From contig NC_019678.1 of assembly GCF_000316665.1 (NCBI RefSeq), positions 744,001-808,000 on the forward strand: a stretch of DNA of 64,000 bases, read 5' to 3'. Source of the stretch: Rivularia sp. PCC 7116 (GTDB taxonomy: Bacteria; Cyanobacteriota; Cyanobacteriia; Cyanobacteriales; Nostocaceae). Positions 56,683 through 64,000 of this stretch are shown piece after piece; positions within the stretch are counted from its first letter, which is position 1; every line of letters begins with the position of its first letter. The position numbers and the translations under genes are program-made. The notes beneath the pieces are model-generated. The model saw only the letters and a list, made by a program, of their open reading frames with translations, searched no databases and was not told where the DNA came from.

Positions 56683-56740
56683 AGTCTCTGAGAAGCCCAC
56701 ACTCACCCGAAGGGGAGTGTGTGGAGTACGTCACTAAAGC
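56683..56740 (+). ncRNA. Right-end hairpin, likely omega RNA 3' part
   Basis: The hairpin CCACACTC-ACCCGAAGG-GGAGTGTGTGG directly follows the tnpB stop. In IS200/IS605 elements the right end is transcribed as the TnpB guide RNA, so this stem may be its 3' scaffold. Its 5' limit within tnpB is not known. Confidence 0.5.
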
Positions 56741-56857
56741 TTTCATTCATATTGCTTCATTGTTTCATAGCTTTACTTTATAAACTTATACAAAAATTCC
56801 TCCTCTCCTCCCCCACTTTCCCCAACAATATTCAAAGTAACTATTACTTGTGCATCT

Positions 56858-58567
56858 ATGTCTTACCGAATGTCCCGTCGTGCTTACGCTGAAACTTTTG
56901 GTCCTACCGTTGGCGATAAAGTCCGTCTTGCCGACACGGAATTATTCATCGAAGTCGAACAAGATTTTACTACCTACGGTGATGAAGTCAAGTTTGGTGG
57001 TGGTAAAGTTATTCGCGATGGCATGGGACAGTCACCGATTTCCAATGCGGATGGTGCGGTGGATACGGTCATAACTAATGCTTTGATTCTCGATTGGTGG
57101 GGTATTGTTAAAGCCGATATTGGCATTAAGGATGGAAAAATATTCAAAATTGGCAAAGCCGGAAATCCTTACATTCAGGACAACGTAGACATAATTATCG
57201 GCCCCGGTACCGAGGCGATCGCCGGTGAAGGGATGATACTGACTGCGGGTGGTATCGACAGCCACATCCACTTCATTTGTCCGCAGCAAATTGAGGTTGC
57301 TATTGCTTCAGGTATAACCACAATGTTAGGTGGTGGTACTGGCCCCGCTACCGGTACAAATGCTACTACCTGTACGCCGGGAGCTTGGAATATTCACCGA
57401 ATGCTGCAAGCTGCCGATGCTTTCCCAATGAATTTAGGTTTTATGGGTAAAGGTAACAGCAGTCAACCCCAAGAACTTGCCGAACAAGTACAAGCAGGAG
57501 CTATGGGATTGAAGCTACACGAAGATTGGGGAACCACTCCCGCAGCCATTGACACCTGTTTGAGCGTTGCCGATGAATATGACGTACAGGTAGCTATTCA
57601 TACCGACACTCTTAACGAAGCTGGATTTGTCGAAAATACTATTGCTGCTTTCAAAAATCGCGTAATTCACACCTACCATACTGAAGGCGCAGGAGGAGGG
57701 CACGCACCGGATATTATCAAAGTATGTGGAGAAGCGAATGTTTTACCGTCTTCTACAAATCCGACTCGCCCTTATACTGTAAATACCTTAGACGAACACT
57801 TGGATATGTTGATGGTGTGTCATCACCTTGACCCTAATATAGCTGAGGATGTAGCCTTTGCAGAATCGCGGATTCGTCGGGAAACCATTGCCGCAGAAGA
57901 TATTTTGCACGATTTGGGTGCTTTTAGTATGATTGCTTCCGATTCTCAAGCAATGGGAAGAGTTGGAGAAGTGATAATTCGTACCTGGCAAACGGCACAT
58001 AAAATGAAAGTGCAGCGAGGAAAACTCAACTCTGGTGAAGAAAGAGAAGATAATTTCCGAGCCAAAAGGTACATTGCCAAGTATACAATTAATCCAGCAA
58101 TAACTCACGGTATTGCTCAATATGTAGGTTCGGTAGAGGAAGGGAAAATCGCCGATTTGTGCTTGTGGAAACCAGCATTTTTTGGAGTTAAACCGGAGAT
58201 AGTAATTAAAGGTGGATTTATCGCTTATTCTCAAATGGGAGATGCTAATGCAAGTATTCCAACACCGCAACCAGTGCATATGCAGCCGATGTTTGGTAGT
58301 TTTGCAAATGCACGTCATGCTACTTCATTTACCTTTGTGTCTCAAGCAGCTTTGGAAACAGAAATACCTTCGCAGTTGGGTTTAAAAAAGCAAGTTTTGG
58401 CAGTTTCCGGTACTAGAGAATTAAGCAAGCAAGATATGAAGCTAAATGATTTTTTACCGAATATAGAAGTTGATTCGGAAACCTATGAAGTTCGAGCAGA
58501 CGGTGAATTACTTACTTGCGAACCTGCAACTGTGGTGCCGATGGCTCAAAGGTATTTTTTGTTTTAA
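56858..58567 (+). CDS. ureC: Urease alpha subunit (catalytic)
   Basis: This 569-residue catalytic subunit hydrolyses urea to ammonia and carbamate with two nickel ions. The carbamylated lysine is in [11 protein letters not shown] near 220, nickel histidines are in [13 protein letters not shown] and HTDTLNE, and the flap is [21 protein letters not shown] near 318-340. The start is [29 protein letters not shown] and the end MAQRYFLF. All the key residues appear intact. It is separated from ureDAB by about 3.8 kb, and ureE/F/G are not in this window. Confidence 0.97.
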   Translation: MSYRMSRRAYAETFGPTVGDKVRLADTELFIEVEQDFTTYGDEVKFGGGKVIRDGMGQSPISNADGAVDTVITNALILDWWGIVKADIGIKDGKIFKIGKAGNPYIQDNVDIIIGPGTEAIAGEGMILTAGGIDSHIHFICPQQIEVAIASGITTMLGGGTGPATGTNATTCTPGAWNIHRMLQAADAFPMNLGFMGKGNSSQPQELAEQVQAGAMGLKLHEDWGTTPAAIDTCLSVADEYDVQVAIHTDTLNEAGFVENTIAAFKNRVIHTYHTEGAGGGHAPDIIKVCGEANVLPSSTNPTRPYTVNTLDEHLDMLMVCHHLDPNIAEDVAFAESRIRRETIAAEDILHDLGAFSMIASDSQAMGRVGEVIIRTWQTAHKMKVQRGKLNSGEEREDNFRAKRYIAKYTINPAITHGIAQYVGSVEEGKIADLCLWKPAFFGVKPEIVIKGGFIAYSQMGDANASIPTPQPVHMQPMFGSFANARHATSFTFVSQAALETEIPSQLGLKKQVLAVSGTRELSKQDMKLNDFLPNIEVDSETYEVRADGELLTCEPATVVPMAQRYFLF

Positions 58568-58708
58568 TTGAATTTAGTTAGTGAAATATGACAATTAAAT
58601 GATTTATAGGGTTCAAAGGCGCAAGCATAGCCGACTGCTGGCGACATAGTGTTCGGAAAAACAACTAATCTCAAGGCTGAGCTAAAAAATAGTTAGGTAG
58701 TAAGTAAA

Positions 58709-58948
58709 ATGAATGACATTATGGACGTTGAAAGATTAGCTAAAAAAGCTAAAGAAGTAGAAAAAGTACGTATCAATATCAACACAATTATACAAGCTAG
58801 GTTTGGAGAAGTATCGCAGCAAGTTATGGAAGTAATTAATGCAATCGATGATAAACCTGCCTTAGAAAAGCTGTTTACTAGTTCGATTATCGTTGCCGAT
58901 TTTGAAGATTTTCAAAAAAGATTGCAGGCAATTGTGTCTGGGAAATAA
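58709..58948 (+). CDS. Small protein, resembles a transposase/DUF4351 tail
   Basis: This 79-residue helical protein contains INTIIQARFGEVSQQVMEVI then ALEKLFTSSIIVADFEDFQKRLQ. Similar sequence is found at the C-terminus of cyanobacterial DUF4351/Rpn-type nucleases, so this may be a remnant of such a gene or a small stand-alone version. It lies 141 bases after ureC on the same strand. Function unknown. Confidence 0.5.
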   Translation: MNDIMDVERLAKKAKEVEKVRININTIIQARFGEVSQQVMEVINAIDDKPALEKLFTSSIIVADFEDFQKRLQAIVSGK

Positions 58949-59559
58949 AAATTAGTGGTGTTTAATTTTCTCTTCGCTTACCACTTAATTTCTTTCGATA
59001 GACATTGAGCGGTAAAAGCATCAAGTGCTTTTCTCAAATATACCTAAATATAGATTTTTGCTATTTATACACAATGGATTTTGCTCAAAACTTCTCTAAA
59101 ATCTTTACCGAAGCAAGATTCAGCCAATTCTAAAATAAACGTAGGTAATATCCCTATCCGAGCCTATATCAACGTACTCTAAAGGTGAATCATAATTCAT
59201 ACTTGCTACTTTACTTTCAGGTAAAACTTTTTGCTTGATATTATAAGCTTCTGCTGTTTAGTATCAAATTTATACAAGTATATTTTATGTTAATTAGGCT
59301 ACTTTTATTTGACTTTCTCTTTATAAATAAACAAATTATCAATTAACTAGTATAGTGATTGTTATCACTGCGCTTATTACTACATTACCTATACTAATTT
59401 CAAATAAATAACGATAATTTTTTTATCAATAGGAGTATTTTATATAGTCTAAAAAAGTAAAAAATAAATAATAAATGTTTAACTTTACCTTAAACTATTG
59501 CGCTAAGTTCAACTATTTTTAATCAAAATAAAATCTGATATTAACCTTTGTAGTGAATT
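58949..59559. other. Intergenic region, nothing recognised
   Basis: About 610 AT-rich bases separate the short gene from the hybrid kinase. I see no open frame, no GC stem and no repeat family here. Confidence 0.45.
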
Positions 59560-60660
59560 ATGAATTCTGACAATTCCACATCTGACAAAATCTTAGTTGT
59601 TGATGATTCTCCTGATAATGTCTTTTTAATCAAAACCATTCTGGAGGAAGAAGGTTATGAAGTTAGTACGGCAGAAAATGGTTCTTCTGCATTAAATAAA
59701 ATTGCCGAATCAACCTTTGACTTAATATTGCTAGATTTAATGATGCCGGGAATGGATGGTTATGAAGTAACCAAGGATATCCGAGGAAATGCGGAGCTAC
59801 CTTTCATTCCAATTTTGTTAATTACCGCTCATGATTCGCCTAATGTAGCTCATGGATTGGACTTGGGTGCTGACGATTTCATCCGCAAACCTGTAACTGT
59901 AGACGAGTTACTTGCACGAGTGCGTTCGCTTTTAAGACTTAAGCACAGTATCGACGAACGAGACGAAATTGCTCGTCAGCGGGAAGACTTTGTTTCTCGT
60001 CTTACCCACGATTTACGTACTCCTTTGGTAGCAGAGGAACGAATGATGATATTATTCCTCGAAGGCGCTTTGGGAGAACTATCTCCCTCAATGAATGAAG
60101 CGCTTACGATCATGGCTCGTTCCAACAGTAATTTATTGGCGATGGTAAATACTTTATTGGAAGTTTACCGTTTTGAAGCTGGACGTAAAACCCTAGCTTT
60201 CTTACCAGTCGATATTCGTCAACTACTTGAGGAAGTAGCGAGTGAATTAACTCCTTTAGCAGAAGAAAAAGGGCTGGTAATCAAAGCGGATGTATTACAA
60301 ACTGAAAACGCAAATAAGATAATGGGCGATCGCCTGGAGTTGCATCGCTTATTTACCAATTTAGCGGGCAATGCTATCAAATTTACCGATAATGGCTCGG
60401 TTAGGATGCATTTGGACGCTGATTCGAGCGATTGCGATGCTGTAACGATAAAAATCGTTGATACCGGGCAAGGTATTTCCCCCGAGCAACAAGCCACTTT
60501 ATTTGAAAGATTTCGTCCCGGAAGTCACAAACGTTCCGGTAGCGGTTTAGGCTTGTACCTTTCCCGGCGTATTGTGGAAGCTCATCAAGGTAATATTGAA
60601 GTTAATTCCGAGCTTGGTAAAGGTAGTGTTTTTACAGTTACCCTGCCTGTGAAACAATAA
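59560..60660 (+). CDS. Receiver-HisKA-HATPase hybrid kinase
   Basis: This 366-residue cytoplasmic protein has an N-terminal receiver (about 10-125; VVDDSPDN, LILLDLMMPGMDGYEV, FIRKPVTVDE), a HisKA domain with H in FVSRLTHDLRTPLVAEERM near 150, and an HATPase (DRLELHRLFTNLAGNAIKF, DTGQGI, GSGLGLYLSRRI). It carries no membrane or sensor part, so its input is likely phosphate from another kinase or a cytoplasmic signal. It stands alone, with a long gap before it. Confidence 0.88.
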   Translation: MNSDNSTSDKILVVDDSPDNVFLIKTILEEEGYEVSTAENGSSALNKIAESTFDLILLDLMMPGMDGYEVTKDIRGNAELPFIPILLITAHDSPNVAHGLDLGADDFIRKPVTVDELLARVRSLLRLKHSIDERDEIARQREDFVSRLTHDLRTPLVAEERMMILFLEGALGELSPSMNEALTIMARSNSNLLAMVNTLLEVYRFEAGRKTLAFLPVDIRQLLEEVASELTPLAEEKGLVIKADVLQTENANKIMGDRLELHRLFTNLAGNAIKFTDNGSVRMHLDADSSDCDAVTIKIVDTGQGISPEQQATLFERFRPGSHKRSGSGLGLYLSRRIVEAHQGNIEVNSELGKGSVFTVTLPVKQ

Positions 60661-60763
60661 ATCACAATATTTTTGAATTTGTAATTTTCAATTTGCATTT
60701 GTAGTGATTCTTCCCTACCTTACTAACTGTGATAAATAAAAACTGATTGCTATAGACTGTAAT

Positions 60764-62146
60764 ATGTTTGCCCAAATAATCCACAAGCAACGCGTTTTTT
60801 TTAAAACTGGTCAAACTAAAGATATTTCTTTTCGTATTCAACAGTTAAAAATTCTCAAGCAAGCAATAGTTGATAACGAAGCAGCAATATTAGATGCATT
60901 AAAATCTGATGTAAACAAACCGTTAGTAGAGAGTTATATTGCAGAAATTGTACTTGTTGTCAAAGAAATCGAATATGCTATTAAAAATATAAAAAATTGG
61001 ACTAAACCCAAGAAGAAAAACGCTCCTTGGCAATTTATTCCTGCTTCAGCAACTGTTTATCCACAGCCTTTAGGTGTAGTTTTAATTATTGGTGCTTGGA
61101 ATTTTCCGTTCCAATTAACTATTGCTCCTTTAATAGGTGCTATTGCTGCTGGAAATTGTGCCATTCTCAAACCTTCAGAAATTGCTAATCATACCTCTAA
61201 TCTAATTGCTGAAATTGTTAACAAATATTTTGATAGTTCGTATTTAGCTACCATAGAAGGAGGAGTCGAAACTTCTAAGCAGTTATTAGCAGAAAAGTTT
61301 GACCATATATTTTTTACTGGTGGAACCTCTGTCGGAAAAATTATTATGGAAATGGCTGCTAAAAACCTCACACCCGTTACCTTAGAACTTGGTGGAAAGT
61401 CTCCTTGCATTGTAGACAACGACATCGATATTGAAATCGCAGCTAGACGTATTACTTGGGGAAAGTTTTTGAATGCAGGACAAGCTTGTCTTGCACCAGA
61501 TTATCTTTTAGTTCACAAAAAAATTAAAAAGAATTTATTAAGTGAAATTCAAAAGTGTCTTCAAGAATTTTACGGTGAAAATCCTGCGAAAAGTCCCGAT
61601 TATGCTCGGATTATCAATCAAAAGCAATTTGATAGATTGGTAAATTATCTAAAAGATTTAACAGATTTAAATAGCAGAAAAATCATTATTGGTGGGGAAA
61701 CTATTTCCAACGAGTTTTATATTGCTCCTACTCTTATTGATGAGGTTTCTTGGGAAGATGCAATAATGCAGGAAGAAATTTTCGGTCCAATCTTACCAGT
61801 AATTGAATTTACGAACTATCAAGAAGCCATTGATATCGTTAATTGTCATCCGAAGCCCTTAGCCTTGTATTTATTTTCTCGAAATAAAAGCCTGCAAAAA
61901 CAAGTAGTCGAAGAAACTTCCTTTGGTGGAGGTTGTATCAACCATACAATGATTCATTATGCCGCGCCTTCTTTACCATTTGGTGGCATTGGAAATAGTG
62001 GAATCGGTAGCTATCATGGAAAAGTTAGTTTTAATACTTTTTCCCACTACAAAAGCATACTCAAAAAGCCCTTTATTCTAGATGTGAAATTATTGTATCC
62101 ACCTTATAAAAATAAATTATCCTTAATCAAGCGAATTTTTGGATAA
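60764..62146 (+). CDS. Aldehyde dehydrogenase (class 3, fatty-aldehyde type)
   Basis: This 460-residue NAD(P)-dependent enzyme oxidises aldehydes to acids. The catalytic cysteine lies in FLNAGQACLAPDYLLV near 240 and the base glutamate in TLELGGKSP near 206. GAWNFPFQLTIAPLIGAIAAGN is the nucleotide-binding segment. The length, about 460 residues without the usual N-terminal extension, and the late FGGIGNSGIGSYHGKVSFNTFSHYKS are typical of class 3 enzymes. In cyanobacteria such enzymes act on fatty and apocarotenoid aldehydes (from family knowledge). It stands alone. Confidence 0.9.
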   Translation: MFAQIIHKQRVFFKTGQTKDISFRIQQLKILKQAIVDNEAAILDALKSDVNKPLVESYIAEIVLVVKEIEYAIKNIKNWTKPKKKNAPWQFIPASATVYPQPLGVVLIIGAWNFPFQLTIAPLIGAIAAGNCAILKPSEIANHTSNLIAEIVNKYFDSSYLATIEGGVETSKQLLAEKFDHIFFTGGTSVGKIIMEMAAKNLTPVTLELGGKSPCIVDNDIDIEIAARRITWGKFLNAGQACLAPDYLLVHKKIKKNLLSEIQKCLQEFYGENPAKSPDYARIINQKQFDRLVNYLKDLTDLNSRKIIIGGETISNEFYIAPTLIDEVSWEDAIMQEEIFGPILPVIEFTNYQEAIDIVNCHPKPLALYLFSRNKSLQKQVVEETSFGGGCINHTMIHYAAPSLPFGGIGNSGIGSYHGKVSFNTFSHYKSILKKPFILDVKLLYPPYKNKLSLIKRIFG

Positions 62147-62243
62147 GTATGGGAGATAGGTAAGAGGGCACAAGGAAAATTGTAAACTTTGACCTTTAAC
62201 CTTTAACCTTTAACCTTAGTTACTGCTGACTATTTTCTCTATA

Positions 62244-62852
62244 CTAAAACCCACTATACCGTTGTTCCGCAAAAGGTTCGCCGCGCCGATGATAGCCGTT
62301 ACGTTCCCAGAAGCCTAATTCTTCACGATCTAAAAATTCTAAACCATTTATCCATTTAGCACTTTTCCAAGCATAAAGATGGGGAACTACCGAGCGCATG
62401 GGACCACCATGTTCGGCATTTAAAGCTTCGTCGAATAACTTAAAAGCAAAAAAGTTTTCTTCTCTAACAAAATCTTCTATTGCAATATTGGTAGTATAGC
62501 CACCGTAGCAATGTTCCATGATGTGAGTTGCTTTAGGATCTACCTCAATCACTTTCATGAAATCCGTGACCTTAATTCCAGTCCATTTAACATCAAGTTT
62601 AGACCAGCGGGTTACACAGTGAAAGTCTGCTGTGAATTCGTTATGTGGTAGCTCCATAAAATCCGACCAATTCCATTTTCTGGGTTTTACCAATCCCCAT
62701 ACGCTAAATTCCCATTCTTCCCTACTAACTTGGGGAGTTGCACCGTAAGTAAGCACGGGAAACCCTTTAGCTAAATGCTGTCCGGGAGGAACCCTATCGC
62801 TATGTTCAGAAGTCGGCTTTTGAAAAAACTTTCCCAGCATGATTCTGTACAA
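62244..62852 (-). CDS. Sulfite-oxidase-like molybdopterin oxidoreductase
   Basis: This 202-residue molybdenum cofactor-binding (SUOX/YedY) domain has the cofactor cysteine in FHCVTRWSKLDVKWTGI near 80, then HCYGGYTTNIAIEDF and EHGGPMRSVVPHLYAWKSAKWI, as in this family. It lacks a dimer domain and a heme domain, so it is a short stand-alone type. No signal peptide is seen, so it may act in the cytoplasm. Substrate unknown. Confidence 0.85.
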   Translation of the reverse strand: MYRIMLGKFFQKPTSEHSDRVPPGQHLAKGFPVLTYGATPQVSREEWEFSVWGLVKPRKWNWSDFMELPHNEFTADFHCVTRWSKLDVKWTGIKVTDFMKVIEVDPKATHIMEHCYGGYTTNIAIEDFVREENFFAFKLFDEALNAEHGGPMRSVVPHLYAWKSAKWINGLEFLDREELGFWERNGYHRRGEPFAEQRYSGF

Positions 62853-63059
62853 ATATTTTGTTAATAGATAATAATATATTTTTTACACAAGTTATCGATC
62901 GCGAGCAATAAAAAAGACTATTGATTACTGGAAAGATTACTATCTCCCTCTGGGAGACTCTACGCTAACGCGCAGTGAATAATGAGGCAATGACATTACC
63001 TGTGTGTAAGTCCTATCCTATTTAAAAGGATTCCCTAACCAAATAATTTTATATTTAAA

Positions 63060-63146
63060 CCAACAGGATTATAGATTCTGGTTTCAAGCAAGACGGTTTC
63101 TGTCTTATGTCACTTTTCGATAATCGTTGACCTAAAATCCTGTTGG
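63060..63146. repeat. 11-bp inverted repeat with 65-base loop after rpmF
   Basis: CCAACAGGATT (63060-63070) pairs with AATCCTGTTGG (63136-63146). The loop length, 65 bases, is the same as in the 8820-8918 element. It lies about 40 bases past the rpmF stop (minus strand) and may act as its terminator or mRNA end. Confidence 0.5.
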
Positions 63147-63185
63147 AAATTAACAAATAACTAAATTATTTGTATCAAGAGTAAA

Positions 63186-63362
63186 TTACTCTTCGTCTTC
63201 TTCTTCCTCTTCTCCAGATGGATAAACAAATGTAGAGCGTCCGGTCAAAATTGATTTACCAAGGGAAAGAGCTTTCTCTGCTTCAACACTCGCCTTGTGT
63301 CTCCAGGTTGCTCGACGCTTATCGCGCTTGGATTTCGATGTTTTCTTCTTTGGAACAGCCAT
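63186..63362 (-). CDS. rpmF: Ribosomal protein bL32
   Basis: This 58-residue ribosomal protein starts [20 protein letters not shown], the hallmark of bL32, and ends in a tail of acidic residues after VYPSGE. I used the internal ATG at 63362; the upstream part of the frame is not part of the protein. There are no zinc-binding cysteines, so it is the cysteine-free form. It stands alone, near an inverted repeat that may end its mRNA. Confidence 0.93.
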   Translation of the reverse strand: MAVPKKKTSKSKRDKRRATWRHKASVEAEKALSLGKSILTGRSTFVYPSGEEEEEDEE

Positions 63363-63580
63363 AAAACCAGATACCGTAATTTTTGACAACCTTTTTATTC
63401 TAAGGCATGAATTGCTTAATCGCCCCCCTAATTTATCAGGGGTTAGGGGGATATCGAACAATAACCCCCTTTCAAAAAAGCAACGTCTCAAATACTTATG
63501 AATTACGGCAGATTTAATATTGACGAGTTTCAGAATGTATCTTTGTACTTAATTTATCTGCTTTCTTGCATATTGCTTAC

Positions 63581-64000
63581 CTATTCAATTTCAACCTGCG
63601 GTATAGGAATTGGAACAGCTTCAGTTGACTGTGGAGTATTTTCAACAGCATTATTTTCTCCACCTGCTGCGGTATTATTATTGGCACTTTGCCCAAAAAA
63701 TAGCAGCGTTCGCGCCATCTTGAAGTACTTTGCCCAGCGTTGAGTATCTGGACGATTGCGCCATTGAGTACGACTAACGTTTAGTTCTAAAACCGGTGCG
63801 ATCGCGCCAAAGTTCTGTGCAGAAACGACTACGGATACGTCTGTTACCAAAATATCTTTATCAAAACTGCGTTGAGCTGCTGCTCTTGCTACTGCTTCGG
63901 CTCTACGCAACAAGCTTTTGTAATTATCTCCCGGCAAACGTGTAATTTCCAAGTCAACTCTGTTAGTATAAGCTCGCACGATTTGAGGGGCGATAGTTTC
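63581..64000 (-). CDS. Conserved-looking protein, 5' end outside window
   Basis: The frame is open from the window edge (64000) to a TAA at 63581 and reads ETIAPQIVRAYTNRVDLEIT, so it continues beyond the window. The readable part has EAVARAAAQRSFDKDILVTDVSVVVSAQNFGAIAPVLELNVSRTQW and a low-complexity tail. I recall similar short cyanobacterial proteins with no known function. It is partial. Confidence 0.7.
   Translation of the reverse strand, partial: ETIAPQIVRAYTNRVDLEITRLPGDNYKSLLRRAEAVARAAAQRSFDKDILVTDVSVVVSAQNFGAIAPVLELNVSRTQWRNRPDTQRWAKYFKMARTLLFFGQSANNNTAAGGENNAVENTPQSTEAVPIPIPQVEIE

Larger units (their letters stand above)
55130..56740 (+). mobile_element. IS200/IS605-family element with TnpB and RHH gene
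   Basis: The element holds a divergent ribbon-helix-helix gene and a tnpB, without a tnpA transposase. The right end after tnpB carries the hairpin CCACACTC-ACCCGAAGG-GGAGTGTGTGG, which would be part of the omega RNA. Near the left end, CCGCCT-ACACGAAGTG-AGGCGG is a second stem preceded by GAGAAGCC, as is the right stem. The exact ends are not known. It splits the urease operon upstream of ureC. Confidence 0.75.

Overview
The window comes from a filamentous, probably heterocyst-forming (Nostocales-type) cyanobacterium. The evidence is an apcD gene for allophycocyanin-B, many copies of the HIP1 octamer GCGATCGC inside genes, heptameric short tandem repeats between genes, a CIRCE plus K-box groESL promoter, and many small palindromic repeats. 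The DNA is AT-rich with long intergenic gaps. I saw no rRNA, tRNA or CRISPR array.

Region 1 (1-15.1 kb) is mostly housekeeping: a GNAT enzyme, hisC, a YqiA-like hydrolase, tandem glutathione-reductase-like flavoenzymes, apcD, rlmD, an anti-sigma-type kinase and asnS. A 1.5-kb gap at 8.0-9.5 kb holds a GC-rich, hairpin-dense RNA-like segment that resembles an ORF-less HEARO/omega RNA. It also holds a long inverted repeat and a strong terminator.

Region 2 (15.1-24 kb) is accessory: DUF6745, Uma2 nuclease, TrpF-like enzyme, M28 peptidase, DUF99, a HigA-like antitoxin, a retropepsin-like protein, a RelB/ParE pair, and a CHAT protease-like gene read into an NB-ARC/TPR gene. This last pair looks like a defence or cell-death STAND module broken by one base.

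Region 3 (24-31.5 kb) holds sulfate uptake genes (sbpA, cysT, cysW, without cysA), a NarL-type regulator, and groES-groEL. Region 4 (31.8-43.6 kb) has a SMI1/KNR4 protein, a MntA/HepT pair, a PadR-controlled RND efflux operon with a visible promoter and operator, a DUF3267 protein and two histidine kinases. Region 5 (43.7-47.6 kb) is a small acetyltransferase/resistance-like cluster: GNAT, P-loop kinase, AAC(6')-like acetyltransferase, and a MerR-TipAS-ClpN fusion regulator with a textbook 19-bp-spacer promoter. A frameshifted SMI1 gene follows.

Region 6 (47.7-58.6 kb) has a P450, two tandem methyltransferases, a duplicated toxin-antitoxin fragment, and a urease operon. In that operon ureD-ureA-ureB are split from ureC by a cupin gene, a methyltransferase-HIT fusion, an orphan HicB and a TnpB (IS200/IS605) element. 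Region 7 (58.7-64 kb) has a hybrid kinase, an aldehyde dehydrogenase, a sulfite-oxidase-like protein, rpmF and a truncated conserved gene at the edge.

Several genes (higA-like, CHAT/NB-ARC, SMI1, tnpB) appear broken by single-base changes in short homopolymers. Either the genome carries many fresh lesions or the assembly has indel errors; read-level checks would decide.
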